Shown: positions 36,928 through 47,229 of the stretch, piece by piece | Numbering within the stretch: the stretch's first letter is position 1 | Layout: each line of letters starts with the position of its first letter | From: Lachnospiraceae bacterium | GTDB taxonomy: Bacteria > Bacillota > Clostridia > Lachnospirales > Lachnospiraceae | Direction: 5' to 3' | Length of the DNA: 64,000 nt | NCBI GenBank assembly: GCA_017934175.1 | Contig: JAGBKB010000016.1 | Coordinates: 1 to 64,000 of the forward strand | Notes under the pieces: generated by a model | What the model saw: the letters and a program-made list of their open reading frames with translations, nothing else | Told to the model about the DNA's origin: nothing | Databases searched by the model: none | Program-made: the position numbers and the translations under genes

Positions 36928-38184
36928 ATGGCAAAGTATGTTATAAATGGTGGTAAAAAGTTGTCTGGAGAAGTTAAGATTTCAGGCGCAAAAAATGCCA
37001 CCGTAGGTAGTCTTGCTGCATCTATACTTACAGAAGAAGATGTAATAATTGAAAACATACCTGATGTTTGGGACATAAATGTTATGCTTGATGCTATTAA
37101 AGTTTTAGGTGCAGATGTTCAAAGAATTGACCGAAACACAGTAAAAATTAATGCAAAGAATGCAAATTTAACGGAACTCTCTGACTTTAATTTAGGGAAA
37201 ATGAGAGCAACCTATTATTTTGTTGGAGCATTACTTGCAAGACATCATAAATCAAAAGTTATTTTCCCAGGTGGATGTAATATTGGTGCGAGACCTATAA
37301 ATCTTCACTTAAAAGGTTTTACTGCACTGGGTGCCAAGGCATATGAAGAAAATGGATTTATAATTACTGAAGCAGATAACTTAAAAGGTGCAAATATATA
37401 TCTTGATATAGAATCAGTTGGAGCAACTGTCAATATAATGCTTGCTGCAGTATTAAGTAATGGGGTTACAACTATTGAAAATGTAGCAAAGGAGCCACAT
37501 GTAGTTGATATTGCTAACTTTTTAAACTCAATGGGTGCAAATATTAAAGGCGCAGGAACTGATGTAATAAGAATAAAGGGTGTAAAGAAGTTACATGGGA
37601 CCACATATTCTGTTATTCCAGACCAGATAGAAGCAGGAACTTATATGGCGCTTGCAGCAATAACTAAAAGTGATATAACTATTAAAAATATAATACCTAA
37701 ACACCTTGAATCAATTTCCGCTAAACTTATTGATATAGGTAATCAAGTTATAGTATATGATGAAGCCTTAAGGGTTATAGGGTCTGATGTCATTTTACCA
37801 ACAAATATTAAGACAATGCCATATCCAGGTTTTCCTACAGATATGCAACCACAACTTGCATGTACACTTACACTTGCAAATGGTAAAAGTAAAATTGAAG
37901 AATCAATATTTGAAAATAGATTTAAATATGTTGAAGAAATTAAAAAGATGGGTGCTATTATCTCTATCGATAATACAACTATAATCATAGAAGGTGTAAA
38001 AAATCTTGATGGCAGAAAAGTAGTTGCTACAGATTTAAGGGCTGGAGCCGCACTTGTTCTTGCTTGCCTTGCAGCAAATGGCGTTTCTGAAATTGATAAA
38101 ATTGAATATGTCGAGAGAGGATACGAAGACTTTGTAAATAAATTGAAAAATTTAGGAGCAGATATTGAAAGGAAAGAAGGTTAA
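36928..38184 (+). CDS. murA: UDP-N-acetylglucosamine 1-carboxyvinyltransferase
   Basis: First committed step of peptidoglycan synthesis: transfer of enolpyruvate from PEP to UDP-GlcNAc. The 418-aa protein starts YVINGGKKLSGEVKISGAKNA. It has the catalytic Cys loop FPGGCNIGARPINLHLKGF (fosfomycin target) and the C-terminal DLRAGAALVLACLAANG. Length is normal. Its promoter appears to sit directly against the start codon. Confidence 0.97.
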   Translation: MAKYVINGGKKLSGEVKISGAKNATVGSLAASILTEEDVIIENIPDVWDINVMLDAIKVLGADVQRIDRNTVKINAKNANLTELSDFNLGKMRATYYFVGALLARHHKSKVIFPGGCNIGARPINLHLKGFTALGAKAYEENGFIITEADNLKGANIYLDIESVGATVNIMLAAVLSNGVTTIENVAKEPHVVDIANFLNSMGANIKGAGTDVIRIKGVKKLHGTTYSVIPDQIEAGTYMALAAITKSDITIKNIIPKHLESISAKLIDIGNQVIVYDEALRVIGSDVILPTNIKTMPYPGFPTDMQPQLACTLTLANGKSKIEESIFENRFKYVEEIKKMGAIISIDNTTIIIEGVKNLDGRKVVATDLRAGAALVLACLAANGVSEIDKIEYVERGYEDFVNKLKNLGADIERKEG

Positions 38185-38187
38185 ATA

Positions 38188-39060
38188 ATGAAAGATTTTG
38201 TCATAACTTGTTCAACACCATGTGATATGAGCCAATATTATTTGAGAAAACATAAGATGTATTATGTTGGCTTTTATTATTATCTAAATGATGATAAGTT
38301 TATGGATGATTTTTTTACTACACATACTGTAGATGAGTTTTATAATAAAATTAAAATATCTAATGTAAAAACATCACAACCTGACCCAGAACAATATGTT
38401 GCACTTTGGAACAGATTAATTGAGCAAGGAAATGATATTTTACACGTAGAATTATCATCTGGGTTATCTGGAGCAGTTAATTCATCTTTAATTGCAAAAT
38501 CTATGATTGAAGAGAACAATAAAGATGCAAAAATACATATTGTTGATTCAAAAACAGGTTCATGTGGTATAGGAACTTTACTTGATAAAATATATGAGTA
38601 TAAAGAAAACTGTAAAGATATTGATAAAGTGTATGAGTATGCAGAAAATATAAAAAAAGATATTAATGTTATATTTATAGTTGAGAGTCTTGACCAACTT
38701 ATTAAAGGTGGTAGACTTTCAAAAGTTGCTGGCGGTATAGGTAAACTTCTAAATATTGTGCCTATACTACATGTAGATAATGATGGAAAACTTGAGAATA
38801 TAAAGAAATCAAGAGGATTAAATACTGCAATGAATGATTTAGTTGATATTATGAGTAGCAACTATATAGATGGAGAAAAAGTGTTTATTGCAAACTCTAA
38901 TTGCTTTGACAATGCAAAATTACTTATGAATAAAATTAGTGAAAAGTTTTCAAATTGCAATATAAATGAAGATTGTATAACAAATATTGGAGCACTTATT
39001 GGTTGTCATACTGGTGAGAAGTGTTTAGTGGTTTCTTACTTGGGAAAGGGAAGAGCATAA
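38188..39060 (+). CDS. DegV family fatty-acid-binding protein
   Basis: A 290-aa DegV (FakB-like) protein. Typical features: KTSQPDPEQY (loop near the carboxylate site), HVELSSGLSGAVNSS, VDSKTGSCGIGTLL and FIVESLDQLIKGGRLSKVAGGIGKLLNI. Family members bind a fatty acid and hand it to a kinase (FakA) for phospholipid synthesis. No fakA is in the window. It starts 3 bases after murA. Confidence 0.92.
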   Translation: MKDFVITCSTPCDMSQYYLRKHKMYYVGFYYYLNDDKFMDDFFTTHTVDEFYNKIKISNVKTSQPDPEQYVALWNRLIEQGNDILHVELSSGLSGAVNSSLIAKSMIEENNKDAKIHIVDSKTGSCGIGTLLDKIYEYKENCKDIDKVYEYAENIKKDINVIFIVESLDQLIKGGRLSKVAGGIGKLLNIVPILHVDNDGKLENIKKSRGLNTAMNDLVDIMSSNYIDGEKVFIANSNCFDNAKLLMNKISEKFSNCNINEDCITNIGALIGCHTGEKCLVVSYLGKGRA

Positions 39061-39069
39061 ATATTCTTT

Positions 39070-40704
39070 ATGGATGTTAATTTCCAAAAATATTTAAGAA
39101 AAAAAACATTGTTTCATAGAAGAAGAAATAGATTTAATATAAAACAAGTTGTATATTTATGTGCTATATTATTTGTTTTAATACTTTTGCTTAATTTTAT
39201 AAGAGGTATATTTAGTGGAGCGAGTAATAAAAAATCAAGTAATAATTCTTCAAAAAATGAAAGTGTTATAAAACATGAAGATGAATACTATTATAATCTT
39301 GTAGATAAATACATAAGTGAAATCAATGATTCAAAAATTGATAATATACTTAACTCATACAATAACCTTGGAATAATTAAATGTAATGGTTATATTAACT
39401 TTCGTTCTGAACCGAATGAAAAAAATACAAGAAGTATTATAGGACTTATGAATAATGGTGATGCACTTGATATACTTGAATGGGATGTAAAAAATAATAG
39501 CATATATTGTAAAGTAAAATCAGGTGGTATGACTGGATATGTTGCTAAACAATTTGTCATGACTGGAGATGTCGCTAAAGAAGAAGCAAAAAAGAATGCT
39601 GCTGTTAGGGCTATAGTATTAGTTGATAAACTTAGAATGAGGTCAGAACCAAATACAGAATCAGACAATGTAGTTGGGACTACTTATAAAGGCGAAAGAT
39701 ATAAACTAATTTCTCTTGAAGATGATTGGGCAAAAGTTCAAGCAGATAATCTTGAAGATGTCCAGACTGCCTATATAAGTGCTGATAGTAAATATATTGA
39801 AATAAAATACTGCTTATCTGAAGCAAGAACTCAAGATTTAAAATCAGATGTTCTAAATTACTATGATAATATCGGTGTCTCTACTGCAAGAGATTACATA
39901 AATGTAAGAAAGACTGCTAAATCAAATGGAACAATTATAGGTAAACTTCCTGGAAAAGCAGGCTGTGAAATATTAGGTGAAAGTGGAGATTTTTATAAAA
40001 TAAAATCTGGAAAAGTTACTGGTTATGTTACTAAAAAATATCTTGCTACTGGTAAAAGAGCAGAAGACTTAGCACTTCAATATGCAGACTTAAGAGCAAT
40101 AATTAAAATTGCTGCTCTAAAAGTAAGAAATGGTCCTGGAACAAAATATAAACAGTGGACTACTATAAGAAGAGAGGAAACATATATAGTTACCAATCAA
40201 CTTGATGGATGGGTTGAAATTGAAATAGATGAAGATTCTGATAAGGGATATATTTCTACATCTAATAATTATGTGGAAGTTAGATATGCATTAGAACAAG
40301 CAGTAGAATTTTTCCCAGCAACCAAAGGTCCTACAACACTTAGAACTAATATCAAGAACACTGCTATTAAGTATATTGGTGGAAGATATGTATGGGGTGG
40401 CACATCACTTGGCTCTGGAGTTGATTGTTCAGGATTTGTTCAACAAATATTTAAGATTTATGGAGTAAAACTTCCAAGGACATCAAGAGACCAAGCAAAA
40501 GTTGGAACAGCAGTAAGTTCAGGCAATAAAAAAGTTGGAGATTTAATATTTTATGCTAATAGTAGTGGAGTTATTGACCACGTGGCTATATATATTGGCA
40601 ATAACCAAATAGTTCATGCCGCTAATTCTAAATCAGGAATAAAGATTAATAACTGGGACTATAGAACTCCACATTCTATTAGAAATGTATTGGGTAGTAA
40701 ATAA
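39070..40704 (+). CDS. SH3b-repeat NlpC/P60 peptidoglycan hydrolase
   Basis: A 544-aa membrane-anchored or secreted wall hydrolase. A basic start is followed by a hydrophobic segment at about 27-45. Four bacterial SH3 domains follow (near 98-155, 175-245, 270-325, 345-415; marked by NFRSEP, LRMRSEP, INVRKTA and LKVRNGPG). The NlpC/P60 domain covers about 425-544 with Cys in SGVDCSGFVQ, His in IDHVAIYIG and a further His in IVHAAN. It cleaves stem peptides at gamma-D-Glu bonds by family knowledge. Confidence 0.94.
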   Translation: MDVNFQKYLRKKTLFHRRRNRFNIKQVVYLCAILFVLILLLNFIRGIFSGASNKKSSNNSSKNESVIKHEDEYYYNLVDKYISEINDSKIDNILNSYNNLGIIKCNGYINFRSEPNEKNTRSIIGLMNNGDALDILEWDVKNNSIYCKVKSGGMTGYVAKQFVMTGDVAKEEAKKNAAVRAIVLVDKLRMRSEPNTESDNVVGTTYKGERYKLISLEDDWAKVQADNLEDVQTAYISADSKYIEIKYCLSEARTQDLKSDVLNYYDNIGVSTARDYINVRKTAKSNGTIIGKLPGKAGCEILGESGDFYKIKSGKVTGYVTKKYLATGKRAEDLALQYADLRAIIKIAALKVRNGPGTKYKQWTTIRREETYIVTNQLDGWVEIEIDEDSDKGYISTSNNYVEVRYALEQAVEFFPATKGPTTLRTNIKNTAIKYIGGRYVWGGTSLGSGVDCSGFVQQIFKIYGVKLPRTSRDQAKVGTAVSSGNKKVGDLIFYANSSGVIDHVAIYIGNNQIVHAANSKSGIKINNWDYRTPHSIRNVLGSK

Positions 40705-40724
40705 TATAGTTAGGAGGAAAATAT

Positions 40725-41375
40725 ATGAAGATTTTTATTGATACAGCAAATATTGATGAAATAAGAGATGCTGCCACACTTGGAGTAATAGATGGTGTTA
40801 CAACCAATCCATCACTTATAGCAAAAGAAGGCAAAAAACTTGAAGATGTAATTGTAGATATTTGTAATCTTGTAGATGGACCTATAAGCGGAGAAATAAA
40901 AGCAACTACAACAAAATGGGAAGATATGGTAGCAGAAGGAAAAGAAATTGCTAAACTTCATAAAAATATGGTAGTTAAGATACCAATGACTAAAGATGGT
41001 ATCATAGCAGTAAAAGAATTAACTAAACTTGGAATAAAGACAAATGTAACTTTAATATTTTCTGTAAATCAAGCATTACTTGCTGCAAAAGCAGGTGCTA
41101 CATATGTGTCTCCATTTGTAGGAAGACTTGATGATATTTCTGAAGATGGAATAAATCTTATTTATGATATTGTTGATGTATTTACTAATTATGATATAAA
41201 GACAGAAATTATAGCAGCATCAATTAGACATCCTATGCACGCAGTTGAATGTGCAAAGGCAGGAGCAGATATAGCAACTATACCATATAAAGTATTGATG
41301 CAAATGATTAAGCATCCACTAACTGACCAAGGAATAGAAAAATTTGTAAATGATTATAAAAAGGTATTTGGTTAA
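40725..41375 (+). CDS. Transaldolase-like / fructose-6-phosphate aldolase family protein
   Basis: A 216-aa small transaldolase (TalC/MipB/Fsa type). Recognised from [30 protein letters not shown], the Schiff-base lysine in [28 protein letters not shown] and [10 protein letters not shown]. It acts in sugar-phosphate interconversion; whether it is a transaldolase or aldolase cannot be told from sequence alone. TTAGGAGG precedes the start, one of the stronger sites here. secA follows after 2 bases. Confidence 0.95.
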   Translation: MKIFIDTANIDEIRDAATLGVIDGVTTNPSLIAKEGKKLEDVIVDICNLVDGPISGEIKATTTKWEDMVAEGKEIAKLHKNMVVKIPMTKDGIIAVKELTKLGIKTNVTLIFSVNQALLAAKAGATYVSPFVGRLDDISEDGINLIYDIVDVFTNYDIKTEIIAASIRHPMHAVECAKAGADIATIPYKVLMQMIKHPLTDQGIEKFVNDYKKVFG

Positions 41376-41377
41376 TA

Positions 41378-43945
41378 ATGAGTAAAATTGTTGATAAAAT
41401 ATTTGGCACACATTCTGATAGAGAAATTAAACTAATAATGCCATATGTTAATAAAATATTATCTCTTCGAGATGAATATGTTAAACTTACAGATGATGAA
41501 TTGAAACACAAAACTGTTGAGTTTAAAGAAAGACTTAAGAATGGTGAAACATTAGATGATATATTGCCAGAAGCATTTGCTACGGTGAGAGAAGCCAGCA
41601 GAAGAGTAATTGGACTTGAACATTATAAGGTTCAATTAATAGGTGGTATCATATTATATCAAGGAAGAATAGCAGAGATGAAAACAGGTGAAGGTAAAAC
41701 ACTTGTATCTACTTGTCCTGCTTATTTAGTTTCTCTACTTGGAGAAGGTGTATCAATAGTCACTGTCAATGAATATCTTGCTAAAAGAGACTGTGAATGG
41801 ATGGGTGAAGTTCATAGATTTTTAGGACAAACCTGTGAAGTTGTATTAAATGAAATGGATGCAACTGCAAGACAGCATGCATATAATGCAGATATAACAT
41901 ATGTAACTAATAATGAATTGGGATTTGACTATCTTCGTGACAACATGGCTATTTATAAGAATCAACAAGTATTAAGAGGATTAAATTATTGTATAATTGA
42001 TGAAGTTGACTCTGTACTTATAGATGAAGCAAGAACTCCACTCATTATTTCTGGTCAATCATCAAAATCAACCAAGTTATATGAAACTTGTGATATTTTA
42101 TCAAAACAACTCATAAAAGGAACATATAGACCAGAACTTAACAAATTAGATGTAATAATGGGTGAAACTCAAGAAGAAGATGGCGATTATGTAGTCAACG
42201 AAAAAGATAAACAAGTTATCTTAACTGAACAAGGTGTTCATAAGGTTGAAGAGTTTTTTGCTATAGATAATTTATCAAGTCCAAATAATATAGATATTCA
42301 ACATAATGTAATTTTAGCACTTCGCGCTCACAATTTAATGCATAGAGACAAAGATTATATTATAAAAGATGATGAAGTTATAATAGTTGATGAGTTTACA
42401 GGTCGTCTTATGCCTGGTAGAAGATATAGTGATGGTTTGCATCAAGCAATAGAGGCAAAAGAACATGTTAAAATAAAAAGAGAATCTAAAACACTTGCAA
42501 CTATAACTTTCCAAAACTTTTTTAATAAGTTTAAAAAGAAAGCAGGAATGACTGGTACTGCACAGACAGAAGAAAAAGAATTTAGAACTATATATGGAAT
42601 GGATGTTATAGTTATTCCAACAAATGTACCAGTAAAAAGAGTAGACCATAATGATGCAGTATATAAAACAAAAAGAGAAAAGTTTAATGCTGTTGTAAAT
42701 GAAATTGCTGAAACACATAAAACTGGACAACCAGTTCTTGTTGGTACAATTAATATAGACACATCAGAGATGCTTTCTGATGCACTTAAAAAAATAGGAG
42801 TTCCTCATAATGTATTAAATGCTAAACAGCACGAAAGAGAAGCACAAATAGTTGCAGATGCTGGTCTTAAAGGAATGGTTACAATCGCTACCAATATGGC
42901 TGGTCGTGGTACTGATATTAAATTGACAGATGAGACAAGGTCTCTTGGTGGACTTAAAATTATTGGTACTGAAAGACACGAATCAAGAAGAATAGATAAT
43001 CAGTTAAGAGGTAGAAGTGGTCGTCAAGGTGACCCTGGAGAATCAAGATTTTATATTTCTCTTGAAGATGACTTAATGAGACTTTTTGGTTCAGAAAACT
43101 TAATAAACCTTTTTAATTCTATAGGGGTTGAAGATGGTGAACAAATTGAGCATAAAATGCTTACAAACGCTATAGAAAAAGCGCAAAAAAGAATAGAAAA
43201 CAATAATTTTAGTATCAGAGAAAATCTTTTAAAGTATGATGATATAAATAACGAACAAAGAGAAGTTATTTATGAAGAGAGAAATAAAGTACTTAATGGT
43301 GAAAATTTACACGGATTAATCTTAAAAATGATTAGAGATGTAATCACCAATATAGTAAATATAAATTATACTAATCCATTTACAAAAGATAAACTTGTAA
43401 CTATATATGAATCAATATTTCAAATAATACCAATTAAAGAGATTAATATCAGTGAGTTCTTATCTTATGATATGCAAACTTTAATTGATAAATTATATGA
43501 AATTGCTATAGAACTTTATGACGAAAGAGAAAAAGAGTTATTCCCTGATGATGAACAGGCAAGAGAAGTTGAAAGAGTAGTACTACTTAGAGTTATAGAT
43601 ACAAAATGGATGAACCATATTGATGATATGGATGTATTGAGACAGGGTATAAATCTTCAAGCATTTGGTCATAAAGACCCACTTGTAGAGTATAAAATAG
43701 CAGCATATGAGATGTTTGATGCTCTTGTCTCTGCAATTAAAGAAGATACTGTAAAAATAATTTATCACTTAAAAGTTGCAGAAAAGGTTGAAAGAAAAGA
43801 AGTTGCAAAACCTGTAGGAACTAATAGGTCTGATGAAGTAGTTAAAGGACCAAAAGTTAATACAACTAAAAAAGTTTATCCAAACGACCCATGCCCATGC
43901 GGAAGTGGAAAAAAATATAAAAATTGTTGTGGTAAGAATGCTTAA
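41378..43945 (+). CDS. secA: Preprotein translocase ATPase SecA
   Basis: Motor that drives secreted proteins through SecYEG. The 855-aa protein has Walker [13 protein letters not shown] (about 101-112), [19 protein letters not shown], the helicase-like second domain ([25 protein letters not shown]), a helical scaffold and a C-terminal zinc motif [13 protein letters not shown] for SecB or ribosome contact. It would export the giant surface proteins of this window. Stop and prfB start overlap by one base. Confidence 0.98.
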   Translation: MSKIVDKIFGTHSDREIKLIMPYVNKILSLRDEYVKLTDDELKHKTVEFKERLKNGETLDDILPEAFATVREASRRVIGLEHYKVQLIGGIILYQGRIAEMKTGEGKTLVSTCPAYLVSLLGEGVSIVTVNEYLAKRDCEWMGEVHRFLGQTCEVVLNEMDATARQHAYNADITYVTNNELGFDYLRDNMAIYKNQQVLRGLNYCIIDEVDSVLIDEARTPLIISGQSSKSTKLYETCDILSKQLIKGTYRPELNKLDVIMGETQEEDGDYVVNEKDKQVILTEQGVHKVEEFFAIDNLSSPNNIDIQHNVILALRAHNLMHRDKDYIIKDDEVIIVDEFTGRLMPGRRYSDGLHQAIEAKEHVKIKRESKTLATITFQNFFNKFKKKAGMTGTAQTEEKEFRTIYGMDVIVIPTNVPVKRVDHNDAVYKTKREKFNAVVNEIAETHKTGQPVLVGTINIDTSEMLSDALKKIGVPHNVLNAKQHEREAQIVADAGLKGMVTIATNMAGRGTDIKLTDETRSLGGLKIIGTERHESRRIDNQLRGRSGRQGDPGESRFYISLEDDLMRLFGSENLINLFNSIGVEDGEQIEHKMLTNAIEKAQKRIENNNFSIRENLLKYDDINNEQREVIYEERNKVLNGENLHGLILKMIRDVITNIVNINYTNPFTKDKLVTIYESIFQIIPIKEINISEFLSYDMQTLIDKLYEIAIELYDEREKELFPDDEQAREVERVVLLRVIDTKWMNHIDDMDVLRQGINLQAFGHKDPLVEYKIAAYEMFDALVSAIKEDTVKIIYHLKVAEKVERKEVAKPVGTNRSDEVVKGPKVNTTKKVYPNDPCPCGSGKKYKNCCGKNA

Positions 43946-45084
43946 TGATTGAACTTGATAATTTAAAAACTGAATTATTATCAAAGAAAGATGTTCTTGA
44001 TGAGATTTATAATTCACTTGAAATAGAAAAAAAAAATAATAGAATTATTGAAATCAATCACTTAATGGAAGAAAATAATTTCTGGGATGATGTTAAAAAA
44101 GCAAATAGTATTTCAAAAGAACTAAAAGACATAACAGATTCTATTGATTCTTATAATAAATTAAAGAATAATTATAATGATATATATGAACTAATTAATC
44201 TTGCAAATGTTGAAAATGATAATAGTTTATTAAAAGAGATTAAAGAACACTATAATTCATTTGTAAGTGAACTTGAAGATGTAAGAACATCTCTATTACT
44301 TTCAGGTGAATATGATAAGTTAGATGCTATTTTAAGATTAAATGCAGGAAGTGGTGGCACGGAAAGTTGTGATTTTTGTCAAATGCTATATAGAATGTAT
44401 AATAAATATGCCACTAATCACAATTTTATGGTTTCTGTACTTGATTATCTTGATGGTGATGAGGCTGGTATAAAGTCTGTGTCATTTATAATCAAGGGTT
44501 TATATGCCTATGGATATTTAAAATCAGAGATGGGTGTTCATAGACTTGTTCGATTATCACCATTTAATGCACAAAATAAAAGACAAACTTCATTTGTTAG
44601 TCTTGATGTTATGCCAGATATTAAAGAAAATTTAAATATAGAAATCAATGAAGATGATTTAAGATATGACTATTATAGGGCAAGTGGGGCTGGAGGACAG
44701 CATGTAAATAAGACATCTTCAGCAGTTCGTATAACACACATCCCAACAAATACAGTAGTTGCCTGCCAAGAAGAGCGTTCTCAACTATTAAATAAAAATA
44801 GAGCAATGCAAATGCTTAAAGCAAAACTATATTTATTAAAAGAAAAAGAGCAAACTGAAAAACTTTCAGATATAAGGGGAGTTGTAAAAGAAAATGCTTT
44901 TGGCTCACAAATTAGGTCATATGTGTTGCAACCATATAAAATGGTTAAAGATTTAAGGACTGGAGAAGAATCAAGTAATCCTGATGCAGTATTTGATGGT
45001 AAGATTGAGCCATTTATTAATTCATACTTAAGATGGTTAAAACTTGGATGTCCTGACAGAAAAGTTGTAAATAATGATGTATAG
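43945..45084 (+). CDS. prfB: Peptide chain release factor 2, without the programmed frameshift
   Basis: Recognises UAA and UGA and releases the finished chain. The 379-aa protein carries the codon-recognition tripeptide SPF (VRLSPFNAQNKRQTSF) and the catalytic GGQ (SGAGGQHVNKTSSAVRI). It reads in one frame from the ATG, so the common autoregulatory +1 frameshift near codon 26 (CTTTGA) is absent. The gene order secA-prfB is common in Bacillota. Confidence 0.97.
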   Translation: MIELDNLKTELLSKKDVLDEIYNSLEIEKKNNRIIEINHLMEENNFWDDVKKANSISKELKDITDSIDSYNKLKNNYNDIYELINLANVENDNSLLKEIKEHYNSFVSELEDVRTSLLLSGEYDKLDAILRLNAGSGGTESCDFCQMLYRMYNKYATNHNFMVSVLDYLDGDEAGIKSVSFIIKGLYAYGYLKSEMGVHRLVRLSPFNAQNKRQTSFVSLDVMPDIKENLNIEINEDDLRYDYYRASGAGGQHVNKTSSAVRITHIPTNTVVACQEERSQLLNKNRAMQMLKAKLYLLKEKEQTEKLSDIRGVVKENAFGSQIRSYVLQPYKMVKDLRTGEESSNPDAVFDGKIEPFINSYLRWLKLGCPDRKVVNNDV

Positions 45085-45604
45085 TTTTAATTTTAAAATT
45101 AATGAGAAAGATATATTTAATTCTACTATGAACTATAATAAAAGTAGAATTACATATTTATTTGATATTATTTTTACTTTAGCAGCATTTATTATTATTA
45201 TATATAATCTACTAAATAAAACTTTTTCTAACTTTAATATTTATTATAGGTTATTATTAATATTTTGTGCATTATTGTTTCCAGTTATTCAACCAATATT
45301 ATTATATATAAAATCATTGGCTCACGCTAAAAAATTAAAAGATATAAATATATTGATGGAATTCAATGAAGATTCAATAAAATTATCAACCAATAGCGAA
45401 AATACTGAAGTTTTATATGAAAATGTATATAATTTTATTAAATACAAAAATATGATAGTTGTAATGTATGATTCAATTCACGGTCAAATAATGCCTGAAC
45501 GTATATTTATAAAAGATGGCAAATCTATAAAAAATGAGTTTTATGAATATGTGGCATCTAAAATAAGAAATGCAAGAGAAAAGCAAAAAGAAAAAAATAA
45601 ATAG
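45074..45604 (+). CDS. YcxB-like membrane protein
   Basis: A 176-aa protein with two hydrophobic segments (about 29-47 and 56-79) and a C-terminal cytoplasmic domain (FNEDSIKLSTNSENTEVLYENVYNFI) like the YcxB C-terminal domain, which is of unknown function. The start ATG (45074, or 45077) lies within the end of prfB. It overlaps tsaE by 35 bases. Function is not known. Confidence 0.65.
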   Translation: MMYSFNFKINEKDIFNSTMNYNKSRITYLFDIIFTLAAFIIIIYNLLNKTFSNFNIYYRLLLIFCALLFPVIQPILLYIKSLAHAKKLKDINILMEFNEDSIKLSTNSENTEVLYENVYNFIKYKNMIVVMYDSIHGQIMPERIFIKDGKSIKNEFYEYVASKIRNAREKQKEKNK

Positions 45605-46040
45605 TAATATTTATATCTCTAAAAATGTTAATGATACTTTAAATTTTGCTTATAATTTAGCAAAAAAAATTAAACCAAATGATATTTTTTGTTTAGAAGG
45701 TGATTTAGGTGTCGGCAAAACAATTATTGCTAAGGGTATTAGCAATTTTTTTAATATTAAAGAAGAAATTACATCACCAACCTTTACAATATTAAAAACT
45801 TATATAGTAAAAAATAATCCAATAAAAAAAATTAATCATTTTGATTTGTATAGAATAAAAAGTATAGATGAGTTATTAAATATTGGATTTGAAGAATATA
45901 TATATGATAATGATTCTATATCTATTATAGAGTGGCCAGAAGTTTCATATGAATTACTACCAAAAAATATAAAAATAATTAAGATTAATAAATCTTTAGA
46001 AGATGAAAATTATAGGGAAATTAAGTTAATTGAAAAATAA
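45570..46040 (+). CDS. tsaE: tRNA threonylcarbamoyladenosine ATPase TsaE
   Basis: P-loop ATPase that supports TsaB-TsaD in making t6A37 of ANN-reading tRNAs. The 156-aa product has Walker A EGDLGVGKTIIAKGI, SPTFTILKTY, HFDLYRI and the end motif SIIEWPE. The only available start, ATG 45570, lies inside the upstream gene and makes a Lys-rich tail. Its stop overlaps the tsaB start by 11 bases. Confidence 0.94.
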   Translation: MQEKSKKKKINSNIYISKNVNDTLNFAYNLAKKIKPNDIFCLEGDLGVGKTIIAKGISNFFNIKEEITSPTFTILKTYIVKNNPIKKINHFDLYRIKSIDELLNIGFEEYIYDNDSISIIEWPEVSYELLPKNIKIIKINKSLEDENYREIKLIEK

Positions 46041-46770
46041 TAATAAAAATTATATATTAACTATCGAAACAACAAGTGAAATATGCGGTGTATCTATAGT
46101 AATAGACAATAAAGTTTTATATGAAAATAATATAGATATTGGGCTAAATCATTCGGTGACTTTATTTGATAATATTTATAATTCACTAAAAAAAGTTGGT
46201 ATTACTATGGATAATATTGATACTATAAAAATATCAAATGGACCTGGTTCATTTACAGGAATAAGAATTGGAATAGCAGCAGGGCTCGGACTTTCAAAGT
46301 TATATAATAATAAAATTGAATATGTTGATACTCTTGATTCGCTTGCACATAATATTAGACTTAAATCAAAAAAAACATATAAAACACAAAATAATATAAA
46401 AGTTAATAATAATTTATATGTCTTGTCTTTGATAGATGCAAAAGTAGATAGAGTTTATTCTGCACTATATAACTATAATAATTTAAATAAGTTGTCGTGT
46501 GATACTATCATAAATGTATATGATTTATGTAATATTTTAAATAAATATTTTATTTCATCAAATATAACATTTCTTTTAATAGGGAACGGATATTTGAAAT
46601 ATAAAGATATTTTTAAAGATGAACTTAAAATTAAATATAAGACTTTTGAGAATATATCTTTATTGAATGCCTCATCACTTGCATTTACAAATGGGAAAAT
46701 ATCAAGTATTCCATATACAAATTATTTAATGGCTTCTAAAGCAGAAAGGGATAGGCAAAATAATATTTAA
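46030..46770 (+). CDS. tsaB: tRNA threonylcarbamoyladenosine protein TsaB
   Basis: Non-catalytic partner of TsaD in t6A synthesis, with an ASKHA-type fold. Typical ILTIETTSEICGVSIV, LNHSVTLFDNI, SNGPGSFTGIRIGIAAGLGLS and a divergent C-terminal half. The start is a TTG at 46030 overlapping the end of tsaE; no ATG exists before the conserved N-terminus. Length 246 aa is slightly longer than average. Confidence 0.94.
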   Translation: MKNNNKNYILTIETTSEICGVSIVIDNKVLYENNIDIGLNHSVTLFDNIYNSLKKVGITMDNIDTIKISNGPGSFTGIRIGIAAGLGLSKLYNNKIEYVDTLDSLAHNIRLKSKKTYKTQNNIKVNNNLYVLSLIDAKVDRVYSALYNYNNLNKLSCDTIINVYDLCNILNKYFISSNITFLLIGNGYLKYKDIFKDELKIKYKTFENISLLNASSLAFTNGKISSIPYTNYLMASKAERDRQNNI

Positions 46771-46773
46771 TAT

Positions 46774-47229
46774 ATGATTACAATTAACTTTGCAAAAAAA
46801 GAACAAATAAAACTAATTTCAGAGTTTGAAATTAATGAATTTAATAGTGAAGCATATTCTTTTGATATGTTAAATGATATGATGAAAGATAACTATTTAT
46901 TAAAAGATAATGACAATATATTTGTTTTACTTGATGATGAAGACTTAATAGGTTATATTATTTTTCATATATCAAAAGATTTTACAGATATATTTAAAAT
47001 ATTTATAAGAGATAATGATAAAAGAAAAGGATATGCCACAATGCTTTTAAATAAGGTTATTGATTTAGCAAAAAGGTATAACTCACATAAGTTAATGGTT
47101 GAAGTAAGAGCAAAAAATTTAAATGCTATTAATTTTTATAAAAAAAATAATTTTGAACAAATCTCTATTAGAGATAAATATTATAAAAATCCAACTGATG
47201 ATGCGCTTATATTTGAAAGGAGTTTGTAA
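46774..47229 (+). CDS. rimI: GNAT acetyltransferase, RimI-like
   Basis: A 151-aa N-acetyltransferase with the GNAT acetyl-CoA loop in a form close to RxxGxA (DNDKRKGYATMLLNKVID) and the C-terminal VRAKNLNAINFYKKNNFEQISIRDKYY motif typical of RimI. RimI acetylates the N-terminus of ribosomal protein S18 in some bacteria, and is frequently encoded beside tsaB and tsaD. Target here is inferred from family and context. Confidence 0.88.
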   Translation: MITINFAKKEQIKLISEFEINEFNSEAYSFDMLNDMMKDNYLLKDNDNIFVLLDDEDLIGYIIFHISKDFTDIFKIFIRDNDKRKGYATMLLNKVIDLAKRYNSHKLMVEVRAKNLNAINFYKKNNFEQISIRDKYYKNPTDDALIFERSL

